A DNA stretch of 64,000 nucleotides from Bugula neritina (taxonomy: Eukaryota; Bryozoa; Gymnolaemata; Cheilostomatida; Bugulidae), in contig OZ037766.1 of the NCBI GenBank assembly GCA_964035545.1, forward strand, positions 1,898,501 through 1,962,500, read 5' to 3'. Below, piece by piece: positions 12,401 through 23,511 of this stretch. The first letter of the stretch is position 1. Each line of letters starts with the position of its first letter. A model generated the notes under the pieces. It saw nothing but the letters and a program-made list of their open reading frames with translations, had not been told where the DNA came from and did not search any database. The position numbers and the translations under genes were made by a program.

Positions 12401-13453
12401 CACCAACTCCTTCATAGAACCTCTGCACAAGTCCAGCACACTCGTCCCAATCTACACGGAGAGAGAAGTATCAGTCCCACAATGCACTGGTAGTAGTACT
12501 TTGCATTCACACCATATTAATGAGGTCAGTCCCACAATGCACTGGTAGCACCCTCACCTTATTAGTTATTGTTGCGTCAGCCCCACAATGCAGCAGTGCC
12601 TCTGTCACCAGGTAATTGTGAGCCCTGACGGCAGCGTGTAGCGGTGTCTCCCCTTCCTGACAACAGAATAGTAGAGTCAGCACATGTCTGTGTACAGTTC
12701 TGTAGTACGGGGCTCACCCACCCCCCCCCTCACACAATCTGTGTAGCTTGAGCGAACAGTAGTGAATCTAATACTGGATCGGAAACACAGAAGGAAATGT
12801 AGTTTTTAAGAAGTTTTCCAGCTGTAGCCTTATTATTATTCAGAGAGTTAAGAGTAGAACAGAGTTAGTTCAGTATTAGAATCTATGAGTTTAACGCCAG
12901 AAAAGTTGAAATACGTACATCATTTTGCTTGTTGACAAGCGCCCCCTGTTGGGCCAACACATAGACAGGGGTGGGTAACTCCCGGGGGAACACAGATAGC
13001 CTGTGTAACGCGGTGTTTCCTTTCTACAAAATCATATGTGATGACATCACTTCCTAGATATATTTCCTATAGTGTAAGTACACAACCAAATCTAGAGCAA
13101 CATATTTTAGCCTCAATTTTCAATTTTAAACACAAAATCTCTCGACATGAACACTTTTACCCGTCAATACAATGTGATTCATTCATCTGATGTGAAATCA
13201 GCAAATCTCAAGCAGTTCAATAAAGTGACTTTCAACTGCCACTATCAGCAGGGTTTACAGGTTTTACACCTATTCCGTGAGAAACCTGAGTGTTTGTATC
13301 GCCCACCTTGTCTATCCCTCTATTAACATCCTTCTGTTGTAACAGTAGCCTCAGAGCATCGGCAGACAGATTTATCTCCACCTGCTTGTCACTGGAGTCA
13401 CGACTATCAAATACTTCTATCAGGAAGCTGTCCATTGATGTCTGACTGTCCAT
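9425..13453 (-). CDS. Ankyrin-repeat protein, six exons from the start codon
   Basis: Exons on the minus strand are 13453-13307, 13023-12919, 12656-12558, 12451-12143, 11719-11627 and 9535-9425, all with GT donors and AG acceptors and all phase 0. Exon 1 starts MDSQTSMDSFLIEVF and ends in the first repeat. The 1/2 junction gives DKKGNTALHRL and the 2/3 junction NKQNDEGETPLHAAV, both classic ankyrin cores. Exon 4 holds a further repeat (FNPPLHQAVSAGNFAMVCKL) and an in-frame GESGGS tandem. Exons 5 and 6 join as NSRYKERSLLSIALENKN, followed by LVQLLLDDGV. Repeats typically bind other proteins; no enzymatic domain is seen, so the partner and role are unknown. The ATG at 13435 is an alternative start. 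The 3' end is not certain; see the candidate exons at 5164-4536. Confidence 0.8.
9552..9665. repeat. About 31-bp imperfect tandem repeat
   Basis: Three to four diverged copies of a unit containing CAGTATAGTCCAGAGTACGA begin 17 bp beyond the acceptor of the ankyrin exon at 9535, within the intron. Confidence 0.8.
10395..11330 (-). other. Unassigned open segments inside ankyrin intron 5
   Basis: Two minus-strand stretches (about 11300-11018 and 10740-10395) are open and less AT-biased than their surroundings. The first can be entered through TTTATCTGTAG. Direct joining of exons 11719-11627 and 9535-9425 is in phase and restores an ankyrin repeat, so these segments are not needed by that gene. 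They might be an alternative exon, a nested gene or a decayed mobile element. No domain is recognised. Confidence 0.2.
12236..12297. repeat. 18-bp coding minisatellite (GESGGS), about 3.5 units
   Basis: Tandem CCGCTGCCGCCACTCTCA lies inside ankyrin exon 4. On the coding (minus) strand it reads Gly-Glu-Ser-Gly-Gly-Ser. Since the unit length is a multiple of three, copy-number changes keep the frame. It forms a flexible acidic-polar loop within the repeat region. Confidence 0.95.
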
Positions 13454-13817
13454 TGATGTCTAATTGCAAATCAATGAGTTGTTTAACCAAATTAGTCTTG
13501 TTTGATGTCATTTTAAAAAGATACGGAAATATATGAATAAATTTAAACTGGAAAGTAATGAATGCAATCACTACACTCAAACAGTATATTTCAGTAGATA
13601 CTGAGAAGACTTCACATTTTCAATAGAAGCAACATCAATGTTCTGGCTTACAACAATTTCATCAAGTTTACAAAACAAAGCCTGAACTACAATCACTTTT
13701 ATTACATAATAAATTTACACATGAACATGGAAATAATACCACTTACCTAAAGCGGGCTAGCTGACCTTGTATATTCACATGGGGCAGCAAATACCACTAT
13801 ACCACATGTCATAACTA

Positions 13818-13853
13818 CTGCTGCTGCTACTGCTGCTACTACTACTACTGCTG
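13818..13853. repeat. Triplet repeat tract (CTG/CTA)
   Basis: Short interrupted CTGCTGCTACTGCTGCTACT tract upstream of the ankyrin gene start. Non-coding as far as I can tell. Confidence 0.9.
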
Positions 13854-14094
13854 CCTATTATAACTATCCACTTAAGCAAATAGCAACCTTAGCGCTAAAA
13901 CATTCACTGAATACAATGCCTGTCAATATATCTCAGCAAATGTAAAGTTTTCACTTGCTGTCAAAAGAGCTGAAATAATGTCAATACAAATACTGTATCA
14001 ACAATTTGAGTTCAAACAAATAAAGTCAATTCTTAGTACAATAGCACCTACAATGTATTATAATACTGTGCTATATATTACTATATGCTAGCCA

Positions 14095-14497
14095 ATATAT
14101 TACATATTATGCACTATGTATTACAGTATATTACATACTATACACTATACATTACAATATATTACATACTATACACTATATATTACAATATATTACATAC
14201 TATACACTATATATTACAATATATTACATACTATACACTATATATTACAATATATTACATACTATACACTATGTATTACAGTATATTACATACTATACAC
14301 TATACATTACAATATATTACATACTATACACTACAATATAATACATACTATACACTATATATTATAATATATTACATACTATACAGTATATATTATAATA
14401 TATTACATACTATACAGTATACACTATAATATATTACATACTATACAGTATGTATTATAATATATTACATACTATACAGTATACACTATATATTATA
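14095..14497. repeat. About 31-bp AT-rich minisatellite
   Basis: Roughly a dozen copies of a unit containing TATTACATACTATACACTA, with frequent partial units. Several frames stay open by chance of the repeat. It lies between the Rpp14-like and ankyrin genes. Confidence 0.92.
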
Positions 14498-14811
14498 GTT
14501 ACCAAGGCAACAGCTATGAATATAACAACACTTGGAACAAAGAGGAGAAAGAATAATGTAAGGTGAGGTTTAAACTTGAGAAGATTTAACCAAGAACAGA
14601 GCAAATATTTCATGGGAATGAAGTAAGTAAAAGTTGCTAGTGATCTGCCAAAGAACCTCAACAAAACCGGCATTGTGTTGGTAGAAAATCTACGTGTTAG
14701 TGTGATCGAGGAAATGACATGAGAGACCATCACATCATTAATTTGATTGGTTAAACGTGAATAAATACTCACCATTAATAACTACTATAACATACTTGGA
14801 AGATAAAGTTG

Positions 14812-16667
14812 TTAGACTGAGATACTCACATCGGAGTCACTATGTTGTAACTAAGGGTAAAACTGAGACCTAAAGATAATTTTTCTGCATCTATTTTACA
14901 ACATTTGGCTGTACAAAACATTCTAAAATAGTCATTTACAACTTATTTAGTATAAACATATATACACAGCTATACTGGCCAGCACTGGTCTGTAAAGATA
15001 AACAGTCAAATTGTTAGTAAAAGTCCCCTTAGGTTCACCAATCATCATCACAGGAACAATGCTTCTTACATTAACGTACACATTACATCTAGCTTCCTAT
15101 AGGAGTTGTCTTCTATATAACCGGAATAGACGGAATATAGTCCCGGGAATTGCAGGCTAAAGCCATGAAATGGGATGAGCTCTACAAATAGGTAGATGTG
15201 TAAGAATTGTCCCCTCTTACTTCAACAGTCATGTATAAAATAACTGTGGAATGCAGAGTTACCTTCCCATGTAATGAGTGTGAAGCAAACGATAATCAGT
15301 AGTAATAAATATACTGCATGTAATAAAAACCAACTCAAGAACCAACTTTCCAAAATATAAGTGACTAAAACATTACAGAAACTTTTTGAATACTTCTGCT
15401 ACTTCCAGAGATGTTAATAGAGTTCTGTTCACAAGAAATTTTCATTCTGTTTACTCACTATATTTCTGTAGCATTGAAGATATTTTTGCCATCTGTTTTG
15501 CAAAATTAAAGACTTGCTAATCTTAACCAACACGCTGTCATGTAAAATATATTCTATTACTTAGGATAAATCATCATCTCTCAAATATCTTCTCTCTTGA
15601 ACAAACACATTTTACTGTCTCTGATACATGTATGCAGATTAGACATAGCAAATTATACAACGTGTAGGGTGGTAGCAGAAGGCCTCCGCTGTTGTCCAGA
15701 AAGCAAGTAGTTAGGACTCAAGCTAAATCAAGACAAGTACATACAGAGAAGAGGAGAGAAAGACATACCTGTGCGGTGTGTAGTGTAACCAGTGTATCTC
15801 CGAGCTGAGTAATAGTAAACAGGCTGGCTCTGATCTTCACATAAAACCTGAGGAACAAACATACAAGTAATAGCTACAGAATTTACACAGCTTTACCGCA
15901 ACTAGAATAAAACATTACGCTGTGTGCTACCTTTCACGCAGTTTCAACACTGAGTGGTGAATTGTAATAAAGTTAATATTAAATTGTAACAAATATAATA
16001 GCCGACAATTAAATTATAATATATAAAGATGAGATAGTCACATGACAAGAGATAAGAGCACTGATTGGTCAGCTAGAATTACTCACTTAGCCGGACATCT
16101 GATGATAGCCACTCGAGACTCAGAGCTAAACTTGATGATGTCAAACGTGACAGCCCCTCCTAACTACAAAGTAGAGTTTAAAAGTTACAAAATGAAACTA
16201 AAATCTACTTAAAAATAAATTTCAATTAACAAGAGGGAATAAAAGTATAACACAACATGAGCCTAGACATCCAAACTGAACTCTTCTCAATGGTGTGGAA
16301 AATTGGAGAATAAAGTAACTATTTCAAATTTTCTCTAATAGGCTATAAAAGTCATACATACTGTTCCAAACAGCGATCTCATGGACATGTTCATCACATG
16401 CTTCAATGCTTTGGCTGTAGCGTAAAGTCTCTGAGTACTATGAAGTATTCTAAAAACAGTATGGTCATGTGACTAAATGTTATATTATTACTACTTGCTA
16501 TTGTTAATCAGTTTGTGAACAACCAGAAGTGAAAAGAGAAGTTAGACATACATTTCCACCTTTAAATATCTGTAAGGAAGTGCATTTAACTTCGAAACTA
16601 TTCTTTTGAATTTGTATTTGGGATCTTCATTCACCTGCTGGCATGAATCAGCATTTTCATCTGCCAT
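14812..16667 (-). CDS. RPP14: Rpp14/Pop5-family ribonuclease P/MRP subunit
   Basis: Exons (minus) are 16667-16552, 16449-16362, 16163-16087, 15847-15769 and, less surely, 14850-14812. Phases agree at every junction. The protein starts MADENADSCQQVNEDPKYKF, contains KALKHVMNMSMRSLFGT, GGAVTFDIIKFSSESRVAII and KIRASLFTITQLGDTLVTLH, and is about 132 residues; human RPP14 is 124. The family protein is part of the RNase P/MRP particle that trims pre-tRNA 5' ends, acting in the nucleus. The pattern of an 'LFG' motif, a strand beginning 'AV.FDI', then an 'RVAIIRCP' strand and a helix before 'L.S.' is that of Rpp14 rather than Pop5. The final exon supplies only 12 residues ending SVSISV and is the weakest part: reading through the donor of exon 4 would give a different 17-residue tail. 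Confidence 0.85.
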
Positions 16668-18480
16668 TTTGTGTACCTAAATATTATTTATAATGTCCAA
16701 CAGGTAATGGCAATAAATTTGTAGTTCACATCATTATTTTTAAAACCAAAATATATATATAATTTCACATGTAAAAACATTTATTTATAAAATAAACTTT
16801 TCAAACTGTTTTACATGAATCTAACACATTTATAGCACATATATAAACATATAATGTGTGCTATGAGCTATGTTATTTACCCAGGAACTAATGGAATTAG
16901 ATCTAATACTAAAAGGAAATCTATTTCAATCCAATTTACCAATCCCCAGCACTGAATAGGCCGATAGGTTAACTTGGTTGGTATGGCTGTATACTGACTA
17001 GATTTCTTTCATATGAACTAGAAATCTAAGATAAATCAGATACCAGAAAGGTATTAAAATAAACACCTTTGTGAGCACATAACTCCATAATACATTTTTT
17101 TTTATTTGATATTCATACGATGTCAATTATATTTTGTCTCACATATACACATTTGGTAAATAAATATACAGCAAAACTAAATTGAAGAGTTGCTTTAAGG
17201 AATTTTAATTCTTAAATTAAGTTCTTGGTGTTCTCTGCTAGGATATATGCAGCTACCAAAATAAAATCTAGCCTAAATTTATTTCCCCAAAGCTAATTTG
17301 TTTCAGAATCTATTCTTACCAGTTTAATAATTCAATTCTTAAAAAGAGAATATCATAATAACTGGGGCCAATCAGCCTGCAGTAAAAACAATTAACTTAA
17401 TGATTGCCATTGGTAGTTATAAAATACTATTTGATTGAATGACTGTGACATAAGATAAGTTCTGTAATAATAATAACAATAATATACTCACAAGCTTTAC
17501 TAGCCTTCATCTAATTATATAACAATGAGTGCATAGTGACAGCTCTAAGCCATAGTGATGGTATCAATAAACATTAATTTAATACTATCTACGTATCTAT
17601 TTTAAATTTATAGTTACTGTTATACATTAAATTAATACAGTTATAGCATTTAATAATTGATTTAAACTTATTTTCATTTATTTGTATTAAAATTATCTTG
17701 TTAAACTTGAATATCAAATTTAATTATAATTAAAGTTAATGATCACAATTCAACAACTACAAGATAATTTTAATGCAAATTAATCAAACTATATTTAAAT
17801 CAATTATCAAATGCTATAGCTTTATAATTACCGTTAGTGTTAGTATAGCTGTATTAGAGTAAGAGTATATATAACCATTAGTATTAAAATACTTTCAAAA
17901 TAAATAAAAATCTCATTATCAGTGAATCAATTTACTTTTAGTCAATAGCAATATCAATATGAATAATTGAATTTGAATTATTTGAATAATTATACCTATA
18001 AGTATAATAATAATGTAAATGAATTATGAATAGCCTTTCAATTTTCACTTTTACTCATGACTTTCACTTAGTCTTATCATTATTGATTATGACCATCATT
18101 ATGATTATGCCAAGCCCAATGCCAATGGTAATACTCACTAATAGTAATAGACTATCACTATCACTATGACTATCACTATGGTTATCAAATGTAATAAAGT
18201 TATCCTTAGAGTTAGTGTCATTATGATTAAGATAATTCAGATAATCATAGTTATACTTATTATAATCATATTGATATTCGCTATGATAATGAAATTGAAA
18301 TGACAAACTGAAACTCAAAGTGAAACCGAAAGTCAAAGCGAGTCACACTCACTGTCAGTGTGAGTGTCAGTGCAAGTGTCACCTCGTATCGGTATCGAAT
18401 CTGGCATTAAGTATTATTATAAGTATTATATACATTGATTGAGTAGATATTCCTCATCATTTTACGTCGAGAGAGTAATT
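16668..18480. other. AT-rich low-complexity spacer
   Basis: No gene. It holds A/T-rich DNA and, at about 17800-18380, a degenerate hexanucleotide-like texture (ACTATC, AGTATN, ACTCAC) that ends in a GTGAGTGTCAGTG-type block. Similar texture recurs elsewhere in the window; see the findings. Confidence 0.6.
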
Positions 18481-19330
18481 TTAAAGACAATGAACTCACC
18501 ATGCACTCTTATCACTATATCTCAAGTTAAACTTAATGTAAATGTCTCAACCTGAATTTTCCATTTTGAGTGTTCTTGAACTTTGCGAACGCGTGGAAGT
18601 TGGGAGTGGCACGTGTTAATTTGTTATTGCACCCGCGGGCAAGTTTTATCGTGAATGCAGGTAAAACATTTTATGGACTTCCACAGAGAAAGGATAACTC
18701 TTTATTCTAAATTTCGCAACCAATAGAATATTACAATGCAAGATATCTGGGTAGATAAAGTAGCTTTGTTTAACGAGTTGTCTTTTCTTGGCATCAACTA
18801 TTTCTATTGTTGGTCATGGTATCTTTTTTATCTCGCTGCATTTAAAAACTGACCTTAACAAATACCTGAAGATTACACTATTTTGATAACAAGACACTAT
18901 ACATGCTAATATTATTTTATTGCACCACTGTTTTTATACAATACACTATGTACATGCATTCATAAAAAGTAATAATAAATACACAATATGAAAGAGGTAT
19001 ATCAGCGCATCAAAAAGAATTATATAAAAAAATCAAAGCTCTTCAAAAATTAATCATCATAAATGTTAAAGTACTCAGTTTCATTTCATTTTTGTAAAAA
19101 GTAAAAAAACTAAAATTGATAGAAGATTTTTTTTATACATTGCTCAGAAAATTGCATAGCTCCCATTATCTTCAGTAGCTGATATTTGCTCACATTATTA
19201 TGATGACAAACAGTCTGCAGTTTATTTTATAAGACATGCATCAAGCTATGCCTGCATATGAGATGTCTATATTACAACAGCTTATAAGGTTGAGTAAAGG
19301 TATGCCCAGTCTTAAGTTACCACATACAGG
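18481..19330. other. Spacer without recognised gene
   Basis: AT-rich sequence with no long open frame. It may include the 3' UTR of the Tae4-like gene whose stop codon lies at 19565-19567. Confidence 0.4.
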
Positions 19331-19336
19331 CCTTGA

Positions 19337-19500
19337 ATGAGTGAGTGACTAAATGAAGGAGTGAGTGAGTGAGTGAGTGAGTGAGTGAGTGAGTGAGTGA
19401 ATGAAGAAGTGAGTGAGTTAGTGAGTGAGCGAGTGGGTGTTCGAGTGAATGGTGGGTGAGCGCGAGCGATAATAAAAGGCCGAGTGACTGAGTAAATGAG
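19337..19500. repeat. GAGT/GAGTGAAT tetranucleotide repeat
   Basis: Uninterrupted GTGA units in the centre (about 19360-19400) and decayed units on both sides. A looser copy of the same repeat occurs at 27220-27470. Confidence 0.93.
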
Positions 19501-19564
19501 TGCCTGACTGTCTTCTTCTAGAATATCCAACGATTGCTTATAGATCTTGTTTCTCGCCGAACTA

Positions 19565-22500
19565 TCAACTTGGACAAGGAGAGCCTATCAAAAAATGCAC
19601 CACATACAATTTCAAACGCAAACATAAATCTAGTCTATGGCCTGAATTATTATAACTTTTACATGCTATGTCATATTGTGGATATCAATTATTAGTTGCT
19701 TATTGAGTTTGGAGTTATGTGTTTTTAATTGTAAAAAACACCCTATTCTGTCACTAATTTATGGATTTCAAACATAGTAGGGTCAAACTTGGTAGGGTCA
19801 ATTCATACAATCATTACTTTGGTCAAATCTTTATATTATGACACCAACCTTTACTTGTTGCATATGCATAAAGAAAGAATGTTTGCTAAAAGCAACTTCT
19901 ATAGCAAAAATGACAATACTTATACCTGAAAGTTCCCAGAATTCAATACTGATCTTATGATGCAAGTTGAAGAAGTATCTACTTTTAAAAGGCTTGTCAC
20001 AGTCCCACAATGCTATGCGGGCATCCACTCTGTTTCCATGACTACGGAATGTTAGTATTCTTAGAATCCCTCGCTTCTGGTGTAATTTCTCGAGAATTTC
20101 CTTTAAGCTGAACTTATTTGTAAAATAGAGCTCGGGGCTTTTGTATTTCTGAGCTAAGTAAGGTCCAAAGGCTGTGGTCCTAAATATGTACTGCAGGTTA
20201 TCAAACCCACGTATACTGTCTGCCGATTTGCCCTTACTGATTTCAATCGGCTTGGTCCCCATGCTATGTTCTCCACCAAGTTTGTTAAAGGCTACGGATA
20301 GCCTGAGAGCTGAAGTATCTGCTAGATTAAGGGTTGGATAATGGGCGTCTCCAACTATAAACTGTATCAACTCGTCTCCATAGGCCCCTCCATAATGTCT
20401 GTATCCAGGATATACTTTACTTAGTTCGTGAAATGATGGCAGAGGCATCTAAAATCATGGAGTAGAGTTTGATAGTATAAAATAAAGCCATTCCTGAGAA
20501 AATTTAGCAGCATGTGTTTTAGTAATTTTTATTTAAACTTTCATTGGATGATAGATTGAAGGTTTTTATTTTCAAATAAACAGTATGTTTATGGGCTCTA
20601 TGCTTTAAAAGAGCTGCATGGGTTTTACTCAAGTATGGATATTAGTTGTCATTACAAATTGAAGATGTTTTTGTTGGAAGGCAAACTCTGTAAGCATTTT
20701 ACAACTCAAATCTGAAGGAATGAAGTGTATCATGTAATAACATACATGTTATAGCACCTGTGTGCTATAGCAAACAATAAAGCGTAGCAGTAAGTACGGT
20801 AGTGTAGAAGTAAGTAGTGTAGAGGTAAGTAGAGTAGAAGTAAGTAGTGTAGAGGTAAGTAGTGTAGAGTTAAGTAGTGTAGAGGTAAGTAGTGTAGAGG
20901 TAAGTAGTGTAGAGGTAAGTAGTGTAGAGGTAAGTAGAGTAGAGGTAAGTAGTGTAGGAGTAAGTAGTGTAGAGGTAAGTAATGTAGAGGTAAGTAGTGT
21001 AGAGGTAAGTAATGTAGAAGTAAGTAGTGTAGAAGTAAGTAGTGTAGAGGTAAGTAATGTAGAGGTAAGTAGTGTAGAGGTAAGTAATGTAGAAGTAAGT
21101 AATGTAGAAGTAAGTAGTGTAGAGGTAAGTAGTGTAGAGGTAAGTTCACAAGTTGTAATATTTAGTGGATTATAGAGATAATCCTAACAGATTAAGGTGA
21201 GTAATCCTGTCCACTAATTCTCCTTTAATACTACGAATTAGCCGTCCATCACTAAATTCTTACCAAGGAGTACATATTGTACGTATACATTAGTGTATAG
21301 TATACATACAAGTGTGTATAGCAGGTATACATGTTCATTTATATTTCCTATTAAATATTATTTGTACATCAATTTTTTGTAAAGGATTAAGTCCAACAGT
21401 AACCAAGGTCTTCAGGTGCAGTTTGGGCTTCAATAACGTCTAACAAAGAAATTCGAGGCTTAAGAGAGTCCAACACATTTTTTCTAAACCAAAATACAAA
21501 CTAGCCTTTGGAAAACTGATAATTATGTTATTCTGAAAAAAGGATTATATAATTTCATCACATTATATAGTATTATATTATATGGTATTATCTACTCTAC
21601 TCTACTAGAATGGCATTCACGCTGTTGCGAATGTTTACTCAAGATCTCAATCAGTACAGGGCTAGCTAATAGAAAAACCTCCATTCTCTCTATCCAAATT
21701 TTAAACTGATAATTATAAACCAAAGCTCGGTCATAAACAGAGCCCCATGGATTGACATTGTTTTTATAAAGTCGCAATTTCAATGCTCTTTTATGGGCTC
21801 AAACCTCTAATAAAAGGTGATTTTTGTCTTACAGATAACATCTTCATTCAAACTCAAATCCCCAAACAGACAAATTAATAATCAAAATTAACTTTTAAAC
21901 AAAAGCTTTGTGCCAGCCAAACATGTGACACCCACTGCTATCCAAGACTAATCAATTTTCTTTTTATTTCTTAGAGCGCCAACTTCGAGACTAAAACCAC
22001 ATGATTGGCTGTGAATTAGTCAAACTGTGATTTCCTCCGCCTTTTTTTTAGGTGGTTTATTTGCAACTCTAACATCTTAAAGTTTGAATATGTTTGTTAA
22101 ATGTGCACCCATCATGGTGAATATTAACCAGTATATTATTTACCTTAACTGAGTTTTAAAGAGTAAAGAGAATACAATACAGCATTGAACTATAGGCCAG
22201 GTGTTCCATGTGCAGAGTTTTAAAAGCTGTTTGTTTGTGGATACTAACTGCTTTACTAAACAAACAAGCAACCATGTAGAAATGCCATTTGGTGTGAAAA
22301 GCTAGCCACAAGTATGCTATTGAGTACTCAGCCTATGTAACTATGTACTCAACCTAAGTTGCTATATGCTACAAGGTTAGGTGGCTAATGCCAGATACTT
22401 TCATTATAATATTATAAATGTATGAAAACTTAAAAACTATCAAACATACTTTATAGAAATATACTGATAACTGTTAGTATCAGGTTTGCTAATGAACTAT

Positions 22501-23511
22501 AAACACATTTTATATAGAGTACAGGTAGCACAAGCTAGAGAAAACAGAATTTGTCAACACAACTATATGAATTTGCAGATTTGTATTGATTAAACATATA
22601 TTCTGTAATAATATAGCAAGATACTATATAATATAGCAAGATAAACATACATTATATCATATAGCAATATATTATATCTAAAAGGTTCATAAGGTACATT
22701 TGCGCTTCTTCCTGTACATTACATTTATGTCTTTATGCTGGGTGATTTTCAAAGGTAAAAATAGTGCAAATTACCTTACTATTGTTGTGTAAGATATATT
22801 TTTGTAGAACTAAATCTTTAGGTCAGAAAATTATATTATAAATAATCATTAATTAGGTGTCAAAACTGTTACAAACCAATATCATTGTAGTTATGATATT
22901 ATTATCAAGTTTAAAACTCATAAGATAACAATCGCATTTTAAATCAGTTTAAATAAAAAGGAAAGTTAACCCTAGAGTATATTTGACTTGAAACAGCAGC
23001 TAATTGTTTTCTCTGTATACAATATATTACATATATATTATTTAGAATCTGCATTACTCAACATGGTATAATTAGCATACTAATTAGATGAGCATCTTCT
23101 ACTTTGCCATTTCAACTCTAAACAACTTACAATCTGTGTAAATATGTGATACATACTTCCATTGATGCTTTTAATAGTTTGCAATAAATAAATTCACATA
23201 ATTTAAGGAAAATTCATATAAGATTTACTTCACAACTACCCAAATCATCATTTATAATGTCTATAATGATCATTATACCCATAGTGTCTTAACAGTTACA
23301 CAACATTTTATATACATCAAAGCTTTACCACATGATTATAATATTTAATTTAATATAATAAAATTAGTATTACTTTCAATGTCATAAAGTTGTATTTAAC
23401 ACAGCAGCAGCAGCTGCAACAGCATGCAGTAACATATTATATACTTACCGTGGCCACGATGGTAAAGAGATGTGGAATAATTTGAGTAACTACGTAGCAG
23501 ATTAGGAGCAT
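19565..23511 (-). CDS. Secreted Tae4-like (domesticated T6SS amidase effector) protein, catalytic residues substituted
   Basis: Three exons on the minus strand: 23511-23449, 20448-19926 and 19584-19565, with phases 0 and 1. Exon 1 encodes a 21-residue hydrophobic leader beginning MLLICYVVTQ, a likely signal peptide. Exon 2 carries the whole Tae4-like domain: PSFHELSKVYPGY at its start, then LADTSALRLSVAFNKLGG, later GILRILTF and ARIALWD. Bacterial Tae4 proteins are cell-wall DL-endopeptidases injected by type VI secretion; homologues transferred to animals are called dae genes and are secreted antibacterial factors. By my manual alignment the nucleophile Cys position is Ser (residue 67 of the precursor) and the catalytic His position is Arg (165), while the LWD triplet (168-170) remains. 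The reading frame is intact, so this looks like a maintained pseudoenzyme rather than a dead gene. Exon 3 adds a short GSPCPS tail and is the least certain part. The 3-kb intron after the leader is lineage-made. Confidence 0.72.
20770..21146. repeat. 15-bp minisatellite in intron 1 of the Tae4-like gene
   Basis: About 25 units of AGTGTAGAGGTAAGT with G/A variants. Each unit contains GGTAAGT on the plus strand, a perfect splice-donor match, but the host gene runs on the other strand. A long open frame of LHYLPLHYL-type repeats on the minus strand is a by-product of the 15-bp period. Confidence 0.95.
21147..23448 (-). other. Rest of intron 1 of the Tae4-like gene
   Basis: AT-rich intron without a convincing exon. 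A minus-strand open stretch at 21783-21592 (63 codons, including SVYDRALVYNYQFKIWIERM) looks somewhat protein-like, but it has no recognised domain and no clear splice sites, so I do not call a gene. Confidence 0.4.

Noticed and set aside
14085-14775. Tyr/Ile-rich open frames and a hydrophobic minus-strand frame (14775-14455)
   Set aside because: The first come from the 31-bp AT repeat. The second ends in the same repeat, has no domain, and a second frame is equally open; splice evidence is weak.
20730-21149. LHYLPLHYL-repeat protein
   Set aside because: By-product of the 15-bp minisatellite inside an intron.
21592-21783. 63-codon protein-like minus-strand frame
   Set aside because: Composition is suggestive, but there is no start context, splice pair or family match; kept only as a note in the intron entry.
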